Shown here: piece after piece, positions 8,019-17,206 of the stretch
How positions within the stretch are numbered: position 1 is the first letter of the stretch
Layout of the letters: each line of letters starts with the position of its first letter
NCBI RefSeq assembly: GCF_014217835.1
Contig: NZ_CP055263.1
Location: forward strand, 4,591,501-4,655,500
DNA length: 64,000 nucleotides
Direction of reading: 5' to 3'
Origin: Metabacillus sp. KUDC1714
GTDB taxonomy: Bacteria > Bacillota > Bacilli > Bacillales > Bacillaceae
Notes under the pieces: generated by a model
Databases searched by the model: none
Told to the model about the DNA's origin: nothing
What the model saw: the letters and a program-made list of their open reading frames with translations, nothing else
Made by a program: the position numbers and the translations under genes

Positions 8019-8867
8019 ATGGATGAATTATTACCAAAATTACCTATAGCCAATTGGATTGACATAATTATCGAATGGCTTGTTGATCATTTTGAACCTT
8101 TTTTTGAAAGTATTGCTTCTGGGTTAGAGTTCTTCGTAGATGGGATCGTTCTAGGTTTAGGTATTATTCCAACGATTATTTTGGCTGTTATTGTCAGTTT
8201 ACTAGCATGGAAGGTTTGTAATTGGCGGATCGCACTATTTTCATTAGTAGGATTACTATTAATTGATAATCTAGGATATTGGGAAAACATGCTAGACACA
8301 ATCGCTTTAGTCATTACATCGGTAGGTATATCTATAATTCTTGGTATTCCGATTGGAATATGGGCATCACAAAGTGAGACGGTCGGCAAAATAGTGACAC
8401 CAATCCTTGACTTTATGCAAACAATGCCTGCATTTGTTTATTTACTTCCAGCAATCTTTTTCTTTAATATTGGCGTTGTACCAGGAGTGGTCGCATCCGT
8501 TATTTTCGCAATGCCTCCAACTATTCGCTTAACAATTTTAGGGATTAAGCAAGTACCTGAAGATTTAATAGAAGCAACTCAAGCATTTGGATCAACAACA
8601 GGTCAAAAATTACTGAAGGTACAATTACCATTGGCATTACCAACAATTATGGCTGGTATAAACCAAAGCATCATGCTTGCTTTATCGATGGTAGTGATTG
8701 CCTCAATGGTTGGTGCACCAGGCTTAGGAGCGGACGTATATCGTGCCGTTACACAATTACAAACTGGAACTGGTTTTGAAGCTGGTTTAGCAATCGTAAT
8801 TATTGCGATTATATTAGACCGGATTACTCAAAATATAGGAAAAACAAAAAAAGGGGGAACAGCTTAA
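8019..8867 (+). CDS. opuAB: Glycine betaine ABC importer, permease
   Basis: 282 aa, the same length as Bacillus OpuAB. It has several hydrophobic helices and the binding-protein-dependent permease EAA-type loop (DLIEATQAFGSTTGQKLLKV, about residues 185-204). The N-terminal stretch contains an amphipathic anchor before the membrane domain. Its ATG follows the opuAA stop by one base after AAGGGAGG, so the genes are translationally coupled. Its own stop TAA shares a base with the opuAC ATG. Confidence 0.95.
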   Translation: MDELLPKLPIANWIDIIIEWLVDHFEPFFESIASGLEFFVDGIVLGLGIIPTIILAVIVSLLAWKVCNWRIALFSLVGLLLIDNLGYWENMLDTIALVITSVGISIILGIPIGIWASQSETVGKIVTPILDFMQTMPAFVYLLPAIFFFNIGVVPGVVASVIFAMPPTIRLTILGIKQVPEDLIEATQAFGSTTGQKLLKVQLPLALPTIMAGINQSIMLALSMVVIASMVGAPGLGADVYRAVTQLQTGTGFEAGLAIVIIAIILDRITQNIGKTKKGGTA

Positions 8868-9772
8868 TGTTTACAAAATTTTCAAAAGTAACATTAGCAT
8901 TCGGATTATCATTGGGTTTAGCTGCTTGTAGTGGCGGAGAGGAAAGTAGTGGGACTACTGACTCAGGTAGCAACAAAGCATCTCTTGGAGAGAGTGTAGA
9001 ATACAAAATTACGGGAATTGATCCAGGCGCTGGAATTATGAAAGCAACTGCAGCAGCGCTTGAAGAGTATGAGTTAACAGATTGGGAGCTAATTGAAGGT
9101 TCAGGAGCAGCGATGACTGCATCTCTAAAAAAAGCTTATGACGATGAAGAACCGATTATCATAACAGGTTGGACTCCACATTGGATGTTTTCAAAATTTG
9201 ATTTGAAATACCTAGAAGATCCTAAGGGTGTATATGGTGAAGCAGAAAATATTAATTCTATTGCACGTAACGGATTAGCTGAAGATCTACCGGGCGTTCA
9301 CAAGGTATTAGATCAATTCCACTGGACACCAGACGAAATGGGCGTAGTTATGAGCAGTATTCAAGATGGAACCTCACCCGAAGATGCAGCAGCTGCATGG
9401 GTAGAAGAAAATACTGACAAAGTAGCAGAATGGACGAAAGATGCACAAGAAGGTAATGGAGAAGAAGTGAAATTAGCTTATGTTGCATGGGATAGTGAAA
9501 TCGCTAGTACAAATGTTGTTGCAAAAGTACTTCAGGATCTAGGATATGAAGTAACACTTAGTCAAGTTGAAGCAGGTCCTATGTGGGCTGGTGTAGCTGA
9601 TGGAAGTATTGATGCACATATCGCAGGTTGGTTACCACTAACTCATGCTGATCAATACGAAAAATACGAAGGTGACTTTGAGGATCTTGGTGCAAACCTT
9701 GAAGGTGCAAAAACTGGATTAGTTGTTCCTGAATACATGGACATCGATTCAATTGAAGATTTAAAAGAATAA
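8867..9772 (+). CDS. opuAC: Glycine betaine-binding lipoprotein
   Basis: 301 aa. A lipoprotein signal ends in LGLAAC with the lipidated Cys at residue 21, followed by a Ser/Gly-rich linker. The mature part is a single OpuAC-type binding domain. Trp-containing motifs such as GWTPHW (about residue 103) and AGWLPLTH (about 263) are the sort that box the quaternary amine. It captures betaine outside the membrane and delivers it to OpuAB. The operon ends at the hairpin 10 nt downstream. Confidence 0.95.
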   Translation: MFTKFSKVTLAFGLSLGLAACSGGEESSGTTDSGSNKASLGESVEYKITGIDPGAGIMKATAAALEEYELTDWELIEGSGAAMTASLKKAYDDEEPIIITGWTPHWMFSKFDLKYLEDPKGVYGEAENINSIARNGLAEDLPGVHKVLDQFHWTPDEMGVVMSSIQDGTSPEDAAAAWVEENTDKVAEWTKDAQEGNGEEVKLAYVAWDSEIASTNVVAKVLQDLGYEVTLSQVEAGPMWAGVADGSIDAHIAGWLPLTHADQYEKYEGDFEDLGANLEGAKTGLVVPEYMDIDSIEDLKE

Positions 9773-9781
9773 TCTAAAAGT

Positions 9782-9816
9782 AACACCCACGTACATCATA
9801 ATACGTGGGTGTTTTT
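9782..9816 (+). terminator. opuA operon terminator
   Basis: A 12-bp stem, AACACCCACGTA with TACGTGGGTGTT, followed by a T run. Confidence 0.9.
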
Positions 9817-9896
9817 CATATTGTTTAAGCATTTATATTTACAAACTTATATACATGGAGCAATATAAAAATAGACTAATATAAAGAGGTAAACAA

Positions 9897-10526
9897 ATGT
9901 TTATAATTGAGGATTTAATTTATAAAGACATCTTATTTATAGACCGGATGGAAATCCCATCCAATAAGATTACTTGCCTTGTTGGTGAAAGTGGAGCGGG
10001 TAAATCAACATTATTAAAAATGTTAAATATCATGTTATCACCAGATGAAGGGGAAATTTATTTTAAGGATAAAAATTTAAAAGTTGTTGATCCAATCCTA
10101 CATAGAAGAAAAGTTGTCATGCTAGCACAGCAACCTACCATTTTTGAAGGAACAATTCGCGATAATTTAAACATAGGGTTGAACTTTTCCGAGAAAAAGC
10201 TAAAAGAGGATGATGAATTGAACAAAGCCTTAGAAATTGTTCATTTAAATAAAGGATTAAATGAAGATGCTTACACTTTATCAGGTGGAGAAAAACAACG
10301 ACTTGCTTTAGCAAGAGTGTATCTGATGGAACCAGAAGTATATCTGTTAGATGAACCAACAGCAGCTCTTGATGAAGACACTGAATCTGTAGTAATGGAC
10401 AGCTTTATTACGCAGGTTAAGCTGAAAGGCCAATCGGTTATTATGATCACACATTCACAAAAAATCGCAACAAAATATGGAGAAAAGATAATAACACTAG
10501 AGAAAAGAGCAGGGGAAAGAGGATGA
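9897..10526 (+). CDS. fetA: FetA-like metal exporter ATPase
   Basis: 209-aa stand-alone ABC ATPase with Walker A GESGAGKS (30-37), Q-loop AQQPTIF, signature LSGGEKQR, Walker B VYLLDEPTAALD and switch His in ITHSQK. It overlaps by 4 bases the gene for a FetB/UPF0014 permease. This matches the FetAB (YbbL-YbbM) pair, which in E. coli exports iron and raises oxidative stress tolerance. Function is taken from that homology and gene pairing; the metal specificity here is untested. The start follows AAAGAGGT. Confidence 0.85.
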   Translation: MFIIEDLIYKDILFIDRMEIPSNKITCLVGESGAGKSTLLKMLNIMLSPDEGEIYFKDKNLKVVDPILHRRKVVMLAQQPTIFEGTIRDNLNIGLNFSEKKLKEDDELNKALEIVHLNKGLNEDAYTLSGGEKQRLALARVYLMEPEVYLLDEPTAALDEDTESVVMDSFITQVKLKGQSVIMITHSQKIATKYGEKIITLEKRAGERG

Positions 10527-11305
10527 ATAATGTTATAAGAGATATTGAATTTTGGCGATTAGTTGCCGGATACATCTTCATTTTATTACTAATCGTATTT
10601 GTAAAATGGCGTGGCCTAAAACGTGAAAAACGAATTATCATCTCCACAGCAAGAATGACGATTCAATTGATTTTAGTAGGATATATTCTTACATATATAT
10701 TTAAACAACCAAATCCTTTTCTTATTACATTAATCGTTTTATTAATGCTTTTTTTTGCTGTCTATAATACATATAAACAAGTAGCATTACCAATTAACAA
10801 AAAACTAAAGAAAATTATTGCTATTTCCATGATATCTGGTTCATTGGTTACACTCATTTACTTTAATTTTGTTGTTATCCATTTTCAACCTTGGTATGAG
10901 CCACAGTATCTAATACCAATTGCAGGGATGATTATTGGCAATTCTATGACAGGAATTACTCTAGGTGTTAAGAACTTAGTTGAAGGGATCCAAAGAGAAA
11001 AACAGCTAATAGAAGGTGCTTTAATGCTAGGTGCAAAACCAGAGGCAGCAACAAAGACAGTTGTGAATTCTGCATTCGATTCAGCCATATTACCAACTAT
11101 AAATAATTTAGTGGGTATGGGAATTGTTTTTTTACCTGGTATGATGACTGGGCAAATATTAGCAGGGATTAGTCCTTTAATTGCAATTGAATATCAAATT
11201 GCGGTTCTTTTAGGAATTACCGGTAGCGTTGCGTTAACAGTGATGATCTTTACGCATTTCGGGTATAGGACGTTTTTTAATGAAAAGGCACAGTTTATGG
11301 ATTAA
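10523..11305 (+). CDS. fetB: FetB-like metal exporter permease (UPF0014)
   Basis: 260 aa with about seven hydrophobic segments. The UPF0014 core is clear: PIAGMIIGNSMTGITLGVKN (about 132-151), a coupling-type loop IEGALMLGAKPEAATK (about 162-177) and VFLPGMMTGQILAG (about 202-215). The ATG lies inside the end of the ATPase gene, so the two are coupled. It probably forms the membrane channel of an iron or metal exporter. Confidence 0.9.
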   Translation: MNNVIRDIEFWRLVAGYIFILLLIVFVKWRGLKREKRIIISTARMTIQLILVGYILTYIFKQPNPFLITLIVLLMLFFAVYNTYKQVALPINKKLKKIIAISMISGSLVTLIYFNFVVIHFQPWYEPQYLIPIAGMIIGNSMTGITLGVKNLVEGIQREKQLIEGALMLGAKPEAATKTVVNSAFDSAILPTINNLVGMGIVFLPGMMTGQILAGISPLIAIEYQIAVLLGITGSVALTVMIFTHFGYRTFFNEKAQFMD

Positions 11306-11338
11306 TAATAAAATCCTCTCAGGAAATTTTTATTAATT

Positions 11339-11373
11339 ACATCCTTACTCTGTTATAGTAAAAGTAAGGATGT
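11339..11373. terminator. Hairpin after fetB
   Basis: A stem ACATCCTTACT / AGTAAGGATGT downstream of fetB. No strong T run follows, so termination efficiency is uncertain. Confidence 0.45.
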
Positions 11374-11489
11374 TCAATAAGGTTTTGTTAAAGAGAAGAC
11401 GAGCAAGTAAACTAATAATAGATATAACAGAAAAATAGGATAAAATGCTAAATTAGATTTTACCTGACAACAAAAGGACGTGTTTAACT

Positions 11490-12131
11490 ATGATTACTGA
11501 GAAAAAAGTCACCCTTTATTTTGTGAGACATGGGGAAACTCAATATAATGTTGAAAAGCGAATGCAAGGTTTTTGTGATTCTCCGCTTACTGAAAAAGGT
11601 ATTTCACAAGCAAAATCAGTTGGAAAAGGTTTATCAGATATCAACTTTAAAGCTGCTTACTCTAGTGACAGTCAGAGAGTTATTGATACAGCCAAATATG
11701 CTATTGGAGAACGGGATATTCCGTTAACTATTGATAAACGACTCAAAGAAATGAATTTTGGTGTTTTGGAAGCGTTAGTAGAAGAGGAAATTCCAGCTTT
11801 ATACGGCAATGTACTTGAAACTTTATTCAGCTTAGATTTAGATGCTTGTGCTCCAGAAGGCGAGACTTATGCACAACTTTTTGCAAGAACTGAAAATGCA
11901 ATTGATGAAATAGTTAAAATGCATGCTTCCGAGGGAGGAAATATACTCATCTTTTCTCATGGAGTAACAATTGGCAATTATATCGTACAAATAACAAAAA
12001 GCAGCGAATTTGCGGTACATGAAAATTGCAGTGTTTCTGTTGTCAGATACATGAATGGTCAGCCTCAAATTGAAATTATTGCTGATACTTCTTTTAGAGA
12101 AAAAGGTGGTCAGTGCTTAACTAATGGTTAA
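11490..12131 (+). CDS. Histidine phosphatase family protein
   Basis: 213 aa. The N-terminal phosphohistidine motif YFVRHGETQYN (catalytic His in RHG) is present, with SSDSQRVIDTA, KEMNFGVLEAL, and the second catalytic His in IFSHGVTIGN near residue 155. This is the phosphoglycerate-mutase-like fold used by many small phosphatases. Substrate cannot be predicted and it is not necessarily glycolytic. It is followed by a terminator, so it appears monocistronic. Confidence 0.9.
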   Translation: MITEKKVTLYFVRHGETQYNVEKRMQGFCDSPLTEKGISQAKSVGKGLSDINFKAAYSSDSQRVIDTAKYAIGERDIPLTIDKRLKEMNFGVLEALVEEEIPALYGNVLETLFSLDLDACAPEGETYAQLFARTENAIDEIVKMHASEGGNILIFSHGVTIGNYIVQITKSSEFAVHENCSVSVVRYMNGQPQIEIIADTSFREKGGQCLTNG

Positions 12132-12190
12132 GTCAGTTTCTTAGTAGTTTACATGATATAAAAGGAGAGAGGGTTACAGCATGAGGAGTG

Positions 12191-12222
12191 CGATTGTTCA
12201 TTAAGAGCAGTCGTTTTTTTAT
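12191..12222 (+). terminator. Terminator after phosphatase gene
   Basis: GCGATTGTTC pairs with GAGCAGTCGT, including three wobble pairs, across ATTAA, followed by seven T. A seven-codon ORF (MRSAIVH) with a good ribosome binding site overlaps the stem but is probably incidental. Confidence 0.75.
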
Positions 12223-12309
12223 TAAAATAATGTTTAGTAGAAGAATAGGGATATAAATATAAATTATTTTATTTGATTTAAATTTTGAAGGATTAAGGAG
12301 TGGTTGCCA

Positions 12310-12513
12310 TTGGCTAATAAATTTTGTCCTATATGTGATGAAGAAAACGGGTGTATGGTAGGTGCTAGAGAAGACGGTAACTGCTGGTGTAACCTAGAAA
12401 AATTTCCAAATGAAATCTTTGAATTGGTTCCTATGGAAAGTAAAAGAAAACATTGTATATGTAAAAAATGTTTAAATAAATTTAAAGAAGAGCAGAAAAT
12501 GAACAAAAATTAG
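12310..12513 (+). CDS. Cysteine-rich CWC family protein
   Basis: 67 aa from TTG at 12310, chosen because AAGGAG is 9 nt upstream; the alternative TTG at 12304 is too close. It has a CPIC pair, then the CWC triplet (GNCWCNLEKFP) that names the family, and a C-terminal HCICKKCL cluster. Seven cysteines suggest binding of one or two zinc ions. Its role is unknown. It is a small soluble protein with no membrane segment. Confidence 0.8.
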   Translation: MANKFCPICDEENGCMVGAREDGNCWCNLEKFPNEIFELVPMESKRKHCICKKCLNKFKEEQKMNKN

Positions 12514-13060
12514 GAGAGAACTCTACAAGGATCATAGTAATATACCTCCTGACTGCCTGGATGTAGGACATATCCTCAACAATTAATTCATCGAGATAGG
12601 CTAACTTAAACAAAAAGGAGCAATTTTAGAAAATATAGTAACAATGATCAATCTTTTGGTGCAGTAAACCAATTTGATACTGAGTTCCAGCTTAACAAAA
12701 TATATTGCTATAAATGGCATTGTCGCAACCTTTTTAAGAAATTATATTTTATTTCAAAATCAAAATTAAGGGATAAAGGAGAATGATTCTAATTTGGAAT
12801 CAATCATTTTACCATTTTGTTAAGGGTTATCAATTAGACGTGTAAAGAAATAAAAAATGATATTGATTGAAGGGATACCAATTAGTTTATTGTCGATGGT
12901 ATCCTTTTTTACTTTTGTATTTTGTGTTTTTAATGTTGCTATAACTAAATGAACAAAAAATTATTTTATGTTGATTAGAGGGTAAATGGGAACTCCTTTA
13001 TTGAGGGAGTTTAGTTGAAGAAAGAGCAACAGACAATTCTGTGAATATAAAGAATGAATA
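12514..13060. other. Intergenic stretch without a convincing gene
   Basis: Only short ORFs are seen. A 20-codon ORF at about 12783 has a ribosome binding site too close to its ATG. The one clear signal is a terminator at 12873-12910. The stretch may hold gene decay products. Confidence 0.5.
12873..12910 (+). terminator. Orphan intrinsic terminator
   Basis: GGATACCA (12873-12880) pairs with TGGTATCC (12897-12904), followed by six T. No intact gene lies immediately upstream on this strand, so a lost or very small transcript is implied. Confidence 0.7.
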
Positions 13061-13277
13061 TTATTTATTTAGAGTAGAAAGTGAACATTCAATAAAGGGA
13101 GAAACCTGTAATTGTCTATATATCTCTTTTGTATTTGCAGTACAAAGATAATACTTAAAATGACGTCTAAATAGAGCTGGATCCCAAACGGACGAATTTC
13201 GGGTTTTCCACTTTCTACAGTTGCTAAAAATCCGTTTCTTGTCATAAAGGCACCTAGTCTAGGGTGTGTTAAAACAT
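13061..13277 (-). pseudogene. Pyridoxamine 5'-phosphate oxidase-like remnant
   Basis: One frame reads MTRNGFLATVESGKPEIRPF from the ATG at 13245, the conserved start of PPOX-type flavin split-barrel proteins. About 15 codons later the family pattern moves to another frame, which reads KYYLCTANTKEIYRQLQVSP and ends at a stop at 13061. Intact relatives are about 130 aa, so this copy is both frameshifted and truncated. The family assignment is from motif recognition. Confidence 0.7.
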
Positions 13278-13301
13278 GACCCTCCTTATAGTTGCATATC
13301 C

Positions 13302-13739
13302 TTATGACTTTAATTTTCCTTTATCTACAATATCCTTTACAACATCTTCAATCGTAACATTTTCAAGAGCCTTCTCTAGTGCAGTTTGAGCAATCGAAAA
13401 ATGTATACTAATTGAATCTTGAATATTTCGCCCAACCGGACAATCTGGGTTTGGGTTTTCATGTATGCTAAATAGTTCTTTTTCCTTTACAACATCAACT
13501 GCCTTATAAACGTCCAGTAATGTAATATCAGATAAATCTTTAGCTAGTTCCGCCCCTGCAATACCAGGACGTACATTTACCAATCCTGCTTTTTTAAGCA
13601 TTCCCATAATCTTTCTAATTACGGCTGGATTCGTGTTTACACTCCCCGCTAAAAATTCAGATGTGCTTACTCCAGTTTTATTTATTTCAATAAGAGATAA
13701 TATATGAATTCCAACAGCAAAACGACTACTTACAGACAT
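13302..13739 (-). CDS. Rrf2-family regulator (YwnA-like)
   Basis: 145 aa. The N-terminal winged helix (SSRFAVGIHILSLIE, then VNTNPAVIRKIMGMLKKAGL at about 34-53) is typical of Rrf2 proteins. No CX5-7CX5C iron-sulfur cluster is present; there is a single Cys in PDCPVG near residue 104, which might act as a redox switch. It is divergent from the NAD(P)-binding gene, as in Bacillus ywnA-ywnB, and probably represses that promoter through the TACATGTAA repeats. Confidence 0.85.
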   Translation of the reverse strand: MSVSSRFAVGIHILSLIEINKTGVSTSEFLAGSVNTNPAVIRKIMGMLKKAGLVNVRPGIAGAELAKDLSDITLLDVYKAVDVVKEKELFSIHENPNPDCPVGRNIQDSISIHFSIAQTALEKALENVTIEDVVKDIVDKGKLKS

Positions 13740-13826
13740 TTATTCAACCTCCTTATTAAAAGACTATCGTGTAATTAATTTGATTACAAGTTTATTATAT
13801 ATTAAAAGAGGCTTTTTTAAAAGTTG

Positions 13827-13867
13827 TTGACAAATCGTTTACATGTAACTACAATAGATACATGTAA
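13827..13867 (+). promoter_or_regulatory. Promoter with two TACATGTAA operators
   Basis: TTGACA (13827-13832), a 17-nt spacer and TACAAT (13850-13855). The palindrome TTACATGTAA (13839-13848) sits in the spacer and a second TACATGTAA follows the -10 at 13859-13867. Repression by the adjacent Rrf2 regulator is inferred. Confidence 0.7.
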
Positions 13868-13905
13868 TAATATTAGTTACATTTAAAAGATTGGAGGAAT
13901 ATACA

Positions 13906-14769
13906 ATGAAATTATTAGTTACAGGAGCAACGGGGAAATTAGGTTCGAAAGTTGTAGAAGCTTTATTAAAAACTCTAGCAGCAGAACAACTGGCTGTAAG
14001 TGTTCGCAACCCTGAGAAAGCGGAAGGATTAAGGGCTCGTGGTGTGGATGTTCGTCTGGGAGATTTTGACCGTCCAGAAACATTGGATACTGCTTTTGCA
14101 GGTATCGACCGCTTATTAATAATTTCTGCCGATGGGGACAATAAAACAAGAATTCGTCAACATGCCAATGCTGTTGGAGCAGCTGAACGTGCGGGAGTTA
14201 AATTTATTGCTTATACAAGTTTAGCAAATGCAACAGAAAGCACAAATATAATGGCCCCTCCTCATGTTGCAACAGAAGCAGCAATAGTTAAAACAGGAAT
14301 TCCATATTCGTTTTTGCGTAACAATTGGTACTTGGAAAACGAAATTGGTAGCATTCAAGGTGCAATAGCAGGTGCACCATGGGTAACATCTGCCGGAGTA
14401 GGTAAAGTAGGATGGGCACTACAACAAGATTACGCGGAAGCTGCAGCAGCAGTTCTTACAGGTAAAGGGCATGAAAATACGGTGTATGAACTTTCTGGTC
14501 CTCTTTTAACTCAAGAAGAATTAGTATTTGTTCTTGGTGTTGTATTGGGTAAAGAAATACCTGTACAACAAGTCGATGATGAGAAATATGCCGAAATCAT
14601 GAAAGGTTTAGGTTTACCTGATTTTGTGATTCCGATTGTAGTTGGTATTCAAGAGAGCATTCGAAACCGATCATTAGAAGTTGAAAGAAATGATTTCGAG
14701 AAAATTCTCGGTCGTCCTGTTACGCCGATTAGCGAAGCATTAACCCAAATTCTTAACGGAATTTCTTAA
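13906..14769 (+). CDS. NAD(P)-binding oxidoreductase (NmrA/QorB type)
   Basis: 287 aa from ATG 13906, eight bases after GGAGG. It has an atypical SDR Rossmann start, MKLLVTGATGKLGSKVVEAL (GATGxLG). AYTSLANATES near residue 105 and SFLRNNWYLEN near 140 are typical of QorB/NmrA-like quinone or sensor reductases. The substrate is unknown; relatives reduce quinones. Its position opposite the Rrf2 regulator suggests induction by electrophile or redox stress. Confidence 0.85.
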   Translation: MKLLVTGATGKLGSKVVEALLKTLAAEQLAVSVRNPEKAEGLRARGVDVRLGDFDRPETLDTAFAGIDRLLIISADGDNKTRIRQHANAVGAAERAGVKFIAYTSLANATESTNIMAPPHVATEAAIVKTGIPYSFLRNNWYLENEIGSIQGAIAGAPWVTSAGVGKVGWALQQDYAEAAAAVLTGKGHENTVYELSGPLLTQEELVFVLGVVLGKEIPVQQVDDEKYAEIMKGLGLPDFVIPIVVGIQESIRNRSLEVERNDFEKILGRPVTPISEALTQILNGIS

Positions 14770-14843
14770 ATAAAATTAGCTCAATTAAAAACCGTCCTTT
14801 TCGGGAATTTAACAAGGAACAGAATTTCCACAATGAAGAAACT

Positions 14844-14875
14844 AACTCGCCAATATACTGGCGAGTTTTGTTTTT
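14844..14875 (+). terminator. Terminator of NAD(P)-binding gene
   Basis: AACTCGCCA pairs with TGGCGAGTT (6-nt loop), followed by TTGTTTTT. Confidence 0.85.
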
Positions 14876-14877
14876 AT

Positions 14878-15077
14878 GACAAAACATTTGTAATTCCGTC
14901 TTAAAATATTAGAGATAGCATCTCAGAAAGGACTCTTTACCAAAAAGATAATTATTCCGGGGTTTTCATTCATATGCCCTGAGCCAATTGTACGTTTTAT
15001 ATAAAAACTTTTACCTGTGATAAAGTCAGTCACTTTGGCTGTTTTGCCAATCAATATGGAAAAAGAAAAATGTTGGA
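14878..15077. other. Short gene-poor stretch
   Basis: No supported gene. The minus strand has an open run of about 50 codons (containing KVTDFITGKSFYIKRTIGSG) without a start signal, possibly a gene fragment. Confidence 0.35.
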
Positions 15078-15299
15078 TTGTCCGTAATTACGGTATTCAT
15101 AACTATTCTTACGCCTATACTATTTTTACCTTTTAGCATAGGGAGAACAAAGGGAAATGAGTTTGAACATTTAATATCAAAAACTTTACAAGCTGATATG
15201 TTTGCTATTTTATGTTTATTAAGATTCTCCTTAATAATTTTTTGGTTGGTATTTTTTATAATAACATTCAAAAATCCATTAAAAATAAACAATTATTAA
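15078..15299 (+). CDS. Possible two-TM small membrane protein
   Basis: 73 aa from TTG; not recognised. Hydrophobic segments lie at about residues 2-20 and 43-64, separated by a polar stretch with GRTKGNEFEHLISK. No clear ribosome binding site precedes the TTG, and the frame is open slightly upstream with no better start. It could be a truncated membrane protein. Confidence 0.35.
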   Translation: MSVITVFITILTPILFLPFSIGRTKGNEFEHLISKTLQADMFAILCLLRFSLIIFWLVFFIITFKNPLKINNY

Positions 15300-15534
15300 T
15301 TACGAATAAATACTTACATTGAGTTTTCCCTATATTTGGACTTACATCAAACTCTAATATCCTTTTTTTAGAAGAGGAAAGCAAGGGAACTAGAGTACAT
15401 TTAATAATAGTATTTTACTAGTGTCTAGCGTTTCTGTTTTAAGCAGATACGCTTTTTTACTAACGATACAAAATAGGAATAAGACAATCTTTTTTTATCA
15501 TATCTTTAGGAAAAACACTAAGGGTGTGACATTT

Positions 15535-15762
15535 TTGAGTGTAAAAAAACAAAATCAAGTTGTTTTCTACATAATTAAAGGTTCAACAATAAAAAAATTT
15601 TTAATTCTCGATTGTATTACTGGTACAAGTCTTTATTATGCAATAAAAATAATTTCATCAAGTATATTAATTGGAATTGTTGGAAGTATTGTTGGAACCG
15701 AAGGCATTAAAAGGGCCTCATGGTTTTGTGATAAAAGATTAAAAATACATAATGTAGTATAA
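15535..15762 (+). CDS. Small hypothetical protein with one TM segment
   Basis: 75 aa from TTG 15535, which has AAGGG 10 nt upstream; the frame is open back to 15421 but the extra 38 residues lack a start signal. A hydrophobic, Gly-rich segment SSSILIGIVGSIVGTEG is at about residues 41-57. It is not recognised. The A+T-rich surroundings suggest accessory DNA. Confidence 0.4.
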   Translation: MSVKKQNQVVFYIIKGSTIKKFLILDCITGTSLYYAIKIISSSILIGIVGSIVGTEGIKRASWFCDKRLKIHNVV

Positions 15763-16165
15763 CTCTTTTCAGTTAACTGGAAGTATTTTTTTTCAGTAAT
15801 ATAAATATTAGAATCTTAAACTATGTATTTAAGTTAACAGGTGCATTACTTACTTCAAGAAGGGGTAATATTAGATTGAAATAAGTTAGCGTCTACAAAA
15901 AGTACTCAGCAATTCAATTATGAGGGATCAAACTAGATTGAGTGTTGTTTCTAAAAACACTTTTAATTAAGTAATTGGTTGATGTAAAGTGATAATTTAA
16001 TTACGGTATAAATTTGTATCGCACTTTTTTATTGAATTAATGAGGGCGTATCTACTATAAGTAGATACGCTATTTCATAAATAAAGCAGCATTATTTAAC
16101 AATTTCGTTCAATAAATAAGAAATAAAACATTTATTTCATTTGAATAATTTTTATCCATCTTAAT
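15763..16165. other. Gene-free stretch with two hairpins
   Basis: No ORF of note. A perfect 11-bp stem (GCGTATCTACT / AGTAGATACGC, 16046-16070) lies between the convergent genes. A terminator-like AAAGTG...CACTTTTTT structure lies at about 15985-16030. Confidence 0.5.
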
Positions 16166-16780
16166 TTAAGATAATACTTTCTTTCTTATTATTAATTCTG
16201 CAAAAAGTAGGTTAATAATCCAACATAACCAGACTGCTACCATGTAGGAATTTTCATAGGGGAAATTCAGAAGATTATGTGTAATGGCGACAATTATATA
16301 AATCGTCATATTTGCAAGTGAAAGAAAGAAACTTCTAATCATCCATTGGCTATGTAAAATCATCTTTCGTCTCTTGATATACAGATAACTAAGGATGGTA
16401 GTTACAAGCCATAATGTATTTAAAATAAGAAAACCTATTGTACTAAACCATCCCCCTGTTGCAAAGAGAGAGACGTAAACCCCAGGAATGAAATTTAATA
16501 CGATTGATAGGACATATATACGGCCATTCCAACGGTGAAAGTTAATAGATTTTACTCGAATTGCTTTAATAAAACCTAGGGAACCAGTTATAAGAGAAAC
16601 AATGGCCAGTGAGATATGAATACGAATCATAAACACCCATAGGGATTCATTCGTTAGAATTTGATCCTTTCTAGAAATAAACGTTTCAAAAGCTGGATCT
16701 ACCAAAAAATTCTTTGAAAATGTATGAAATACCCACATGATAGATATGAACACTATGGATATTTTAATAATCTTTTTCAT
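16166..16780 (-). CDS. DUF2306-type membrane protein
   Basis: 204 aa with about six hydrophobic helices. Histidines in helical contexts (IRIHISLAIVSL, NFHRWNGRIYV, ILHSQWMIRSFFLS) match the DUF2306 pattern, where such residues may bind heme or metal. No function is established. The start ATG follows AAGGAAAG. It appears monocistronic. Confidence 0.75.
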   Translation of the reverse strand: MKKIIKISIVFISIMWVFHTFSKNFLVDPAFETFISRKDQILTNESLWVFMIRIHISLAIVSLITGSLGFIKAIRVKSINFHRWNGRIYVLSIVLNFIPGVYVSLFATGGWFSTIGFLILNTLWLVTTILSYLYIKRRKMILHSQWMIRSFFLSLANMTIYIIVAITHNLLNFPYENSYMVAVWLCWIINLLFAELIIRKKVLS

Positions 16781-17206
16781 GACATCTTTCCTTCGTTAAT
16801 TTTTATAAAAATAAATACCGACTATTCATAATAAAGGCAGTAACTACCATTAAAATAAATATTATCCACCAATACCATTTTAACTTTGACATGTTGTCTA
16901 ATAAAGTTTTTTCTGGGCTTCTGCACAATAATGGATTAATATTTTTAAAAAGGAGCGGCTTGTAGTGAACTTTTTCACATTTACAAAAACTGAATACATG
17001 GAAATAGAATGAAGCCAAAACAAAGTTGACCTTGCACATATACTAAAAATTCTATAGAAAACTCAACCCGCAAGCTCAACAGAAGCATATCTCTATAAAA
17101 GAAGACTGTTTTGCAGTTCCCATTGCCCCCAAATAAAGTGCATTTCTTCAATTAGAGGCAAGGAACAATGAAGAAGCATCCGATAATAGCTTCCTTACCT
17201 TAATCA

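Noticed and set aside
12181..12204. Seven-codon ORF MRSAIVH with a good ribosome binding site
   Set aside because: It overlaps the stem of a terminator and is followed by no gene to regulate; best read as incidental.
15026..15292. 88-codon minus-strand ORF opposite a small membrane ORF
   Set aside because: No ribosome binding site and an unconvincing composition; both strands are open by A+T bias.
16803..17039. 78-codon minus-strand ORF with one TM segment (MSKLKWYWWIIF...)
   Set aside because: No ribosome binding site for either possible start; possibly a fragment, not supported as a gene.
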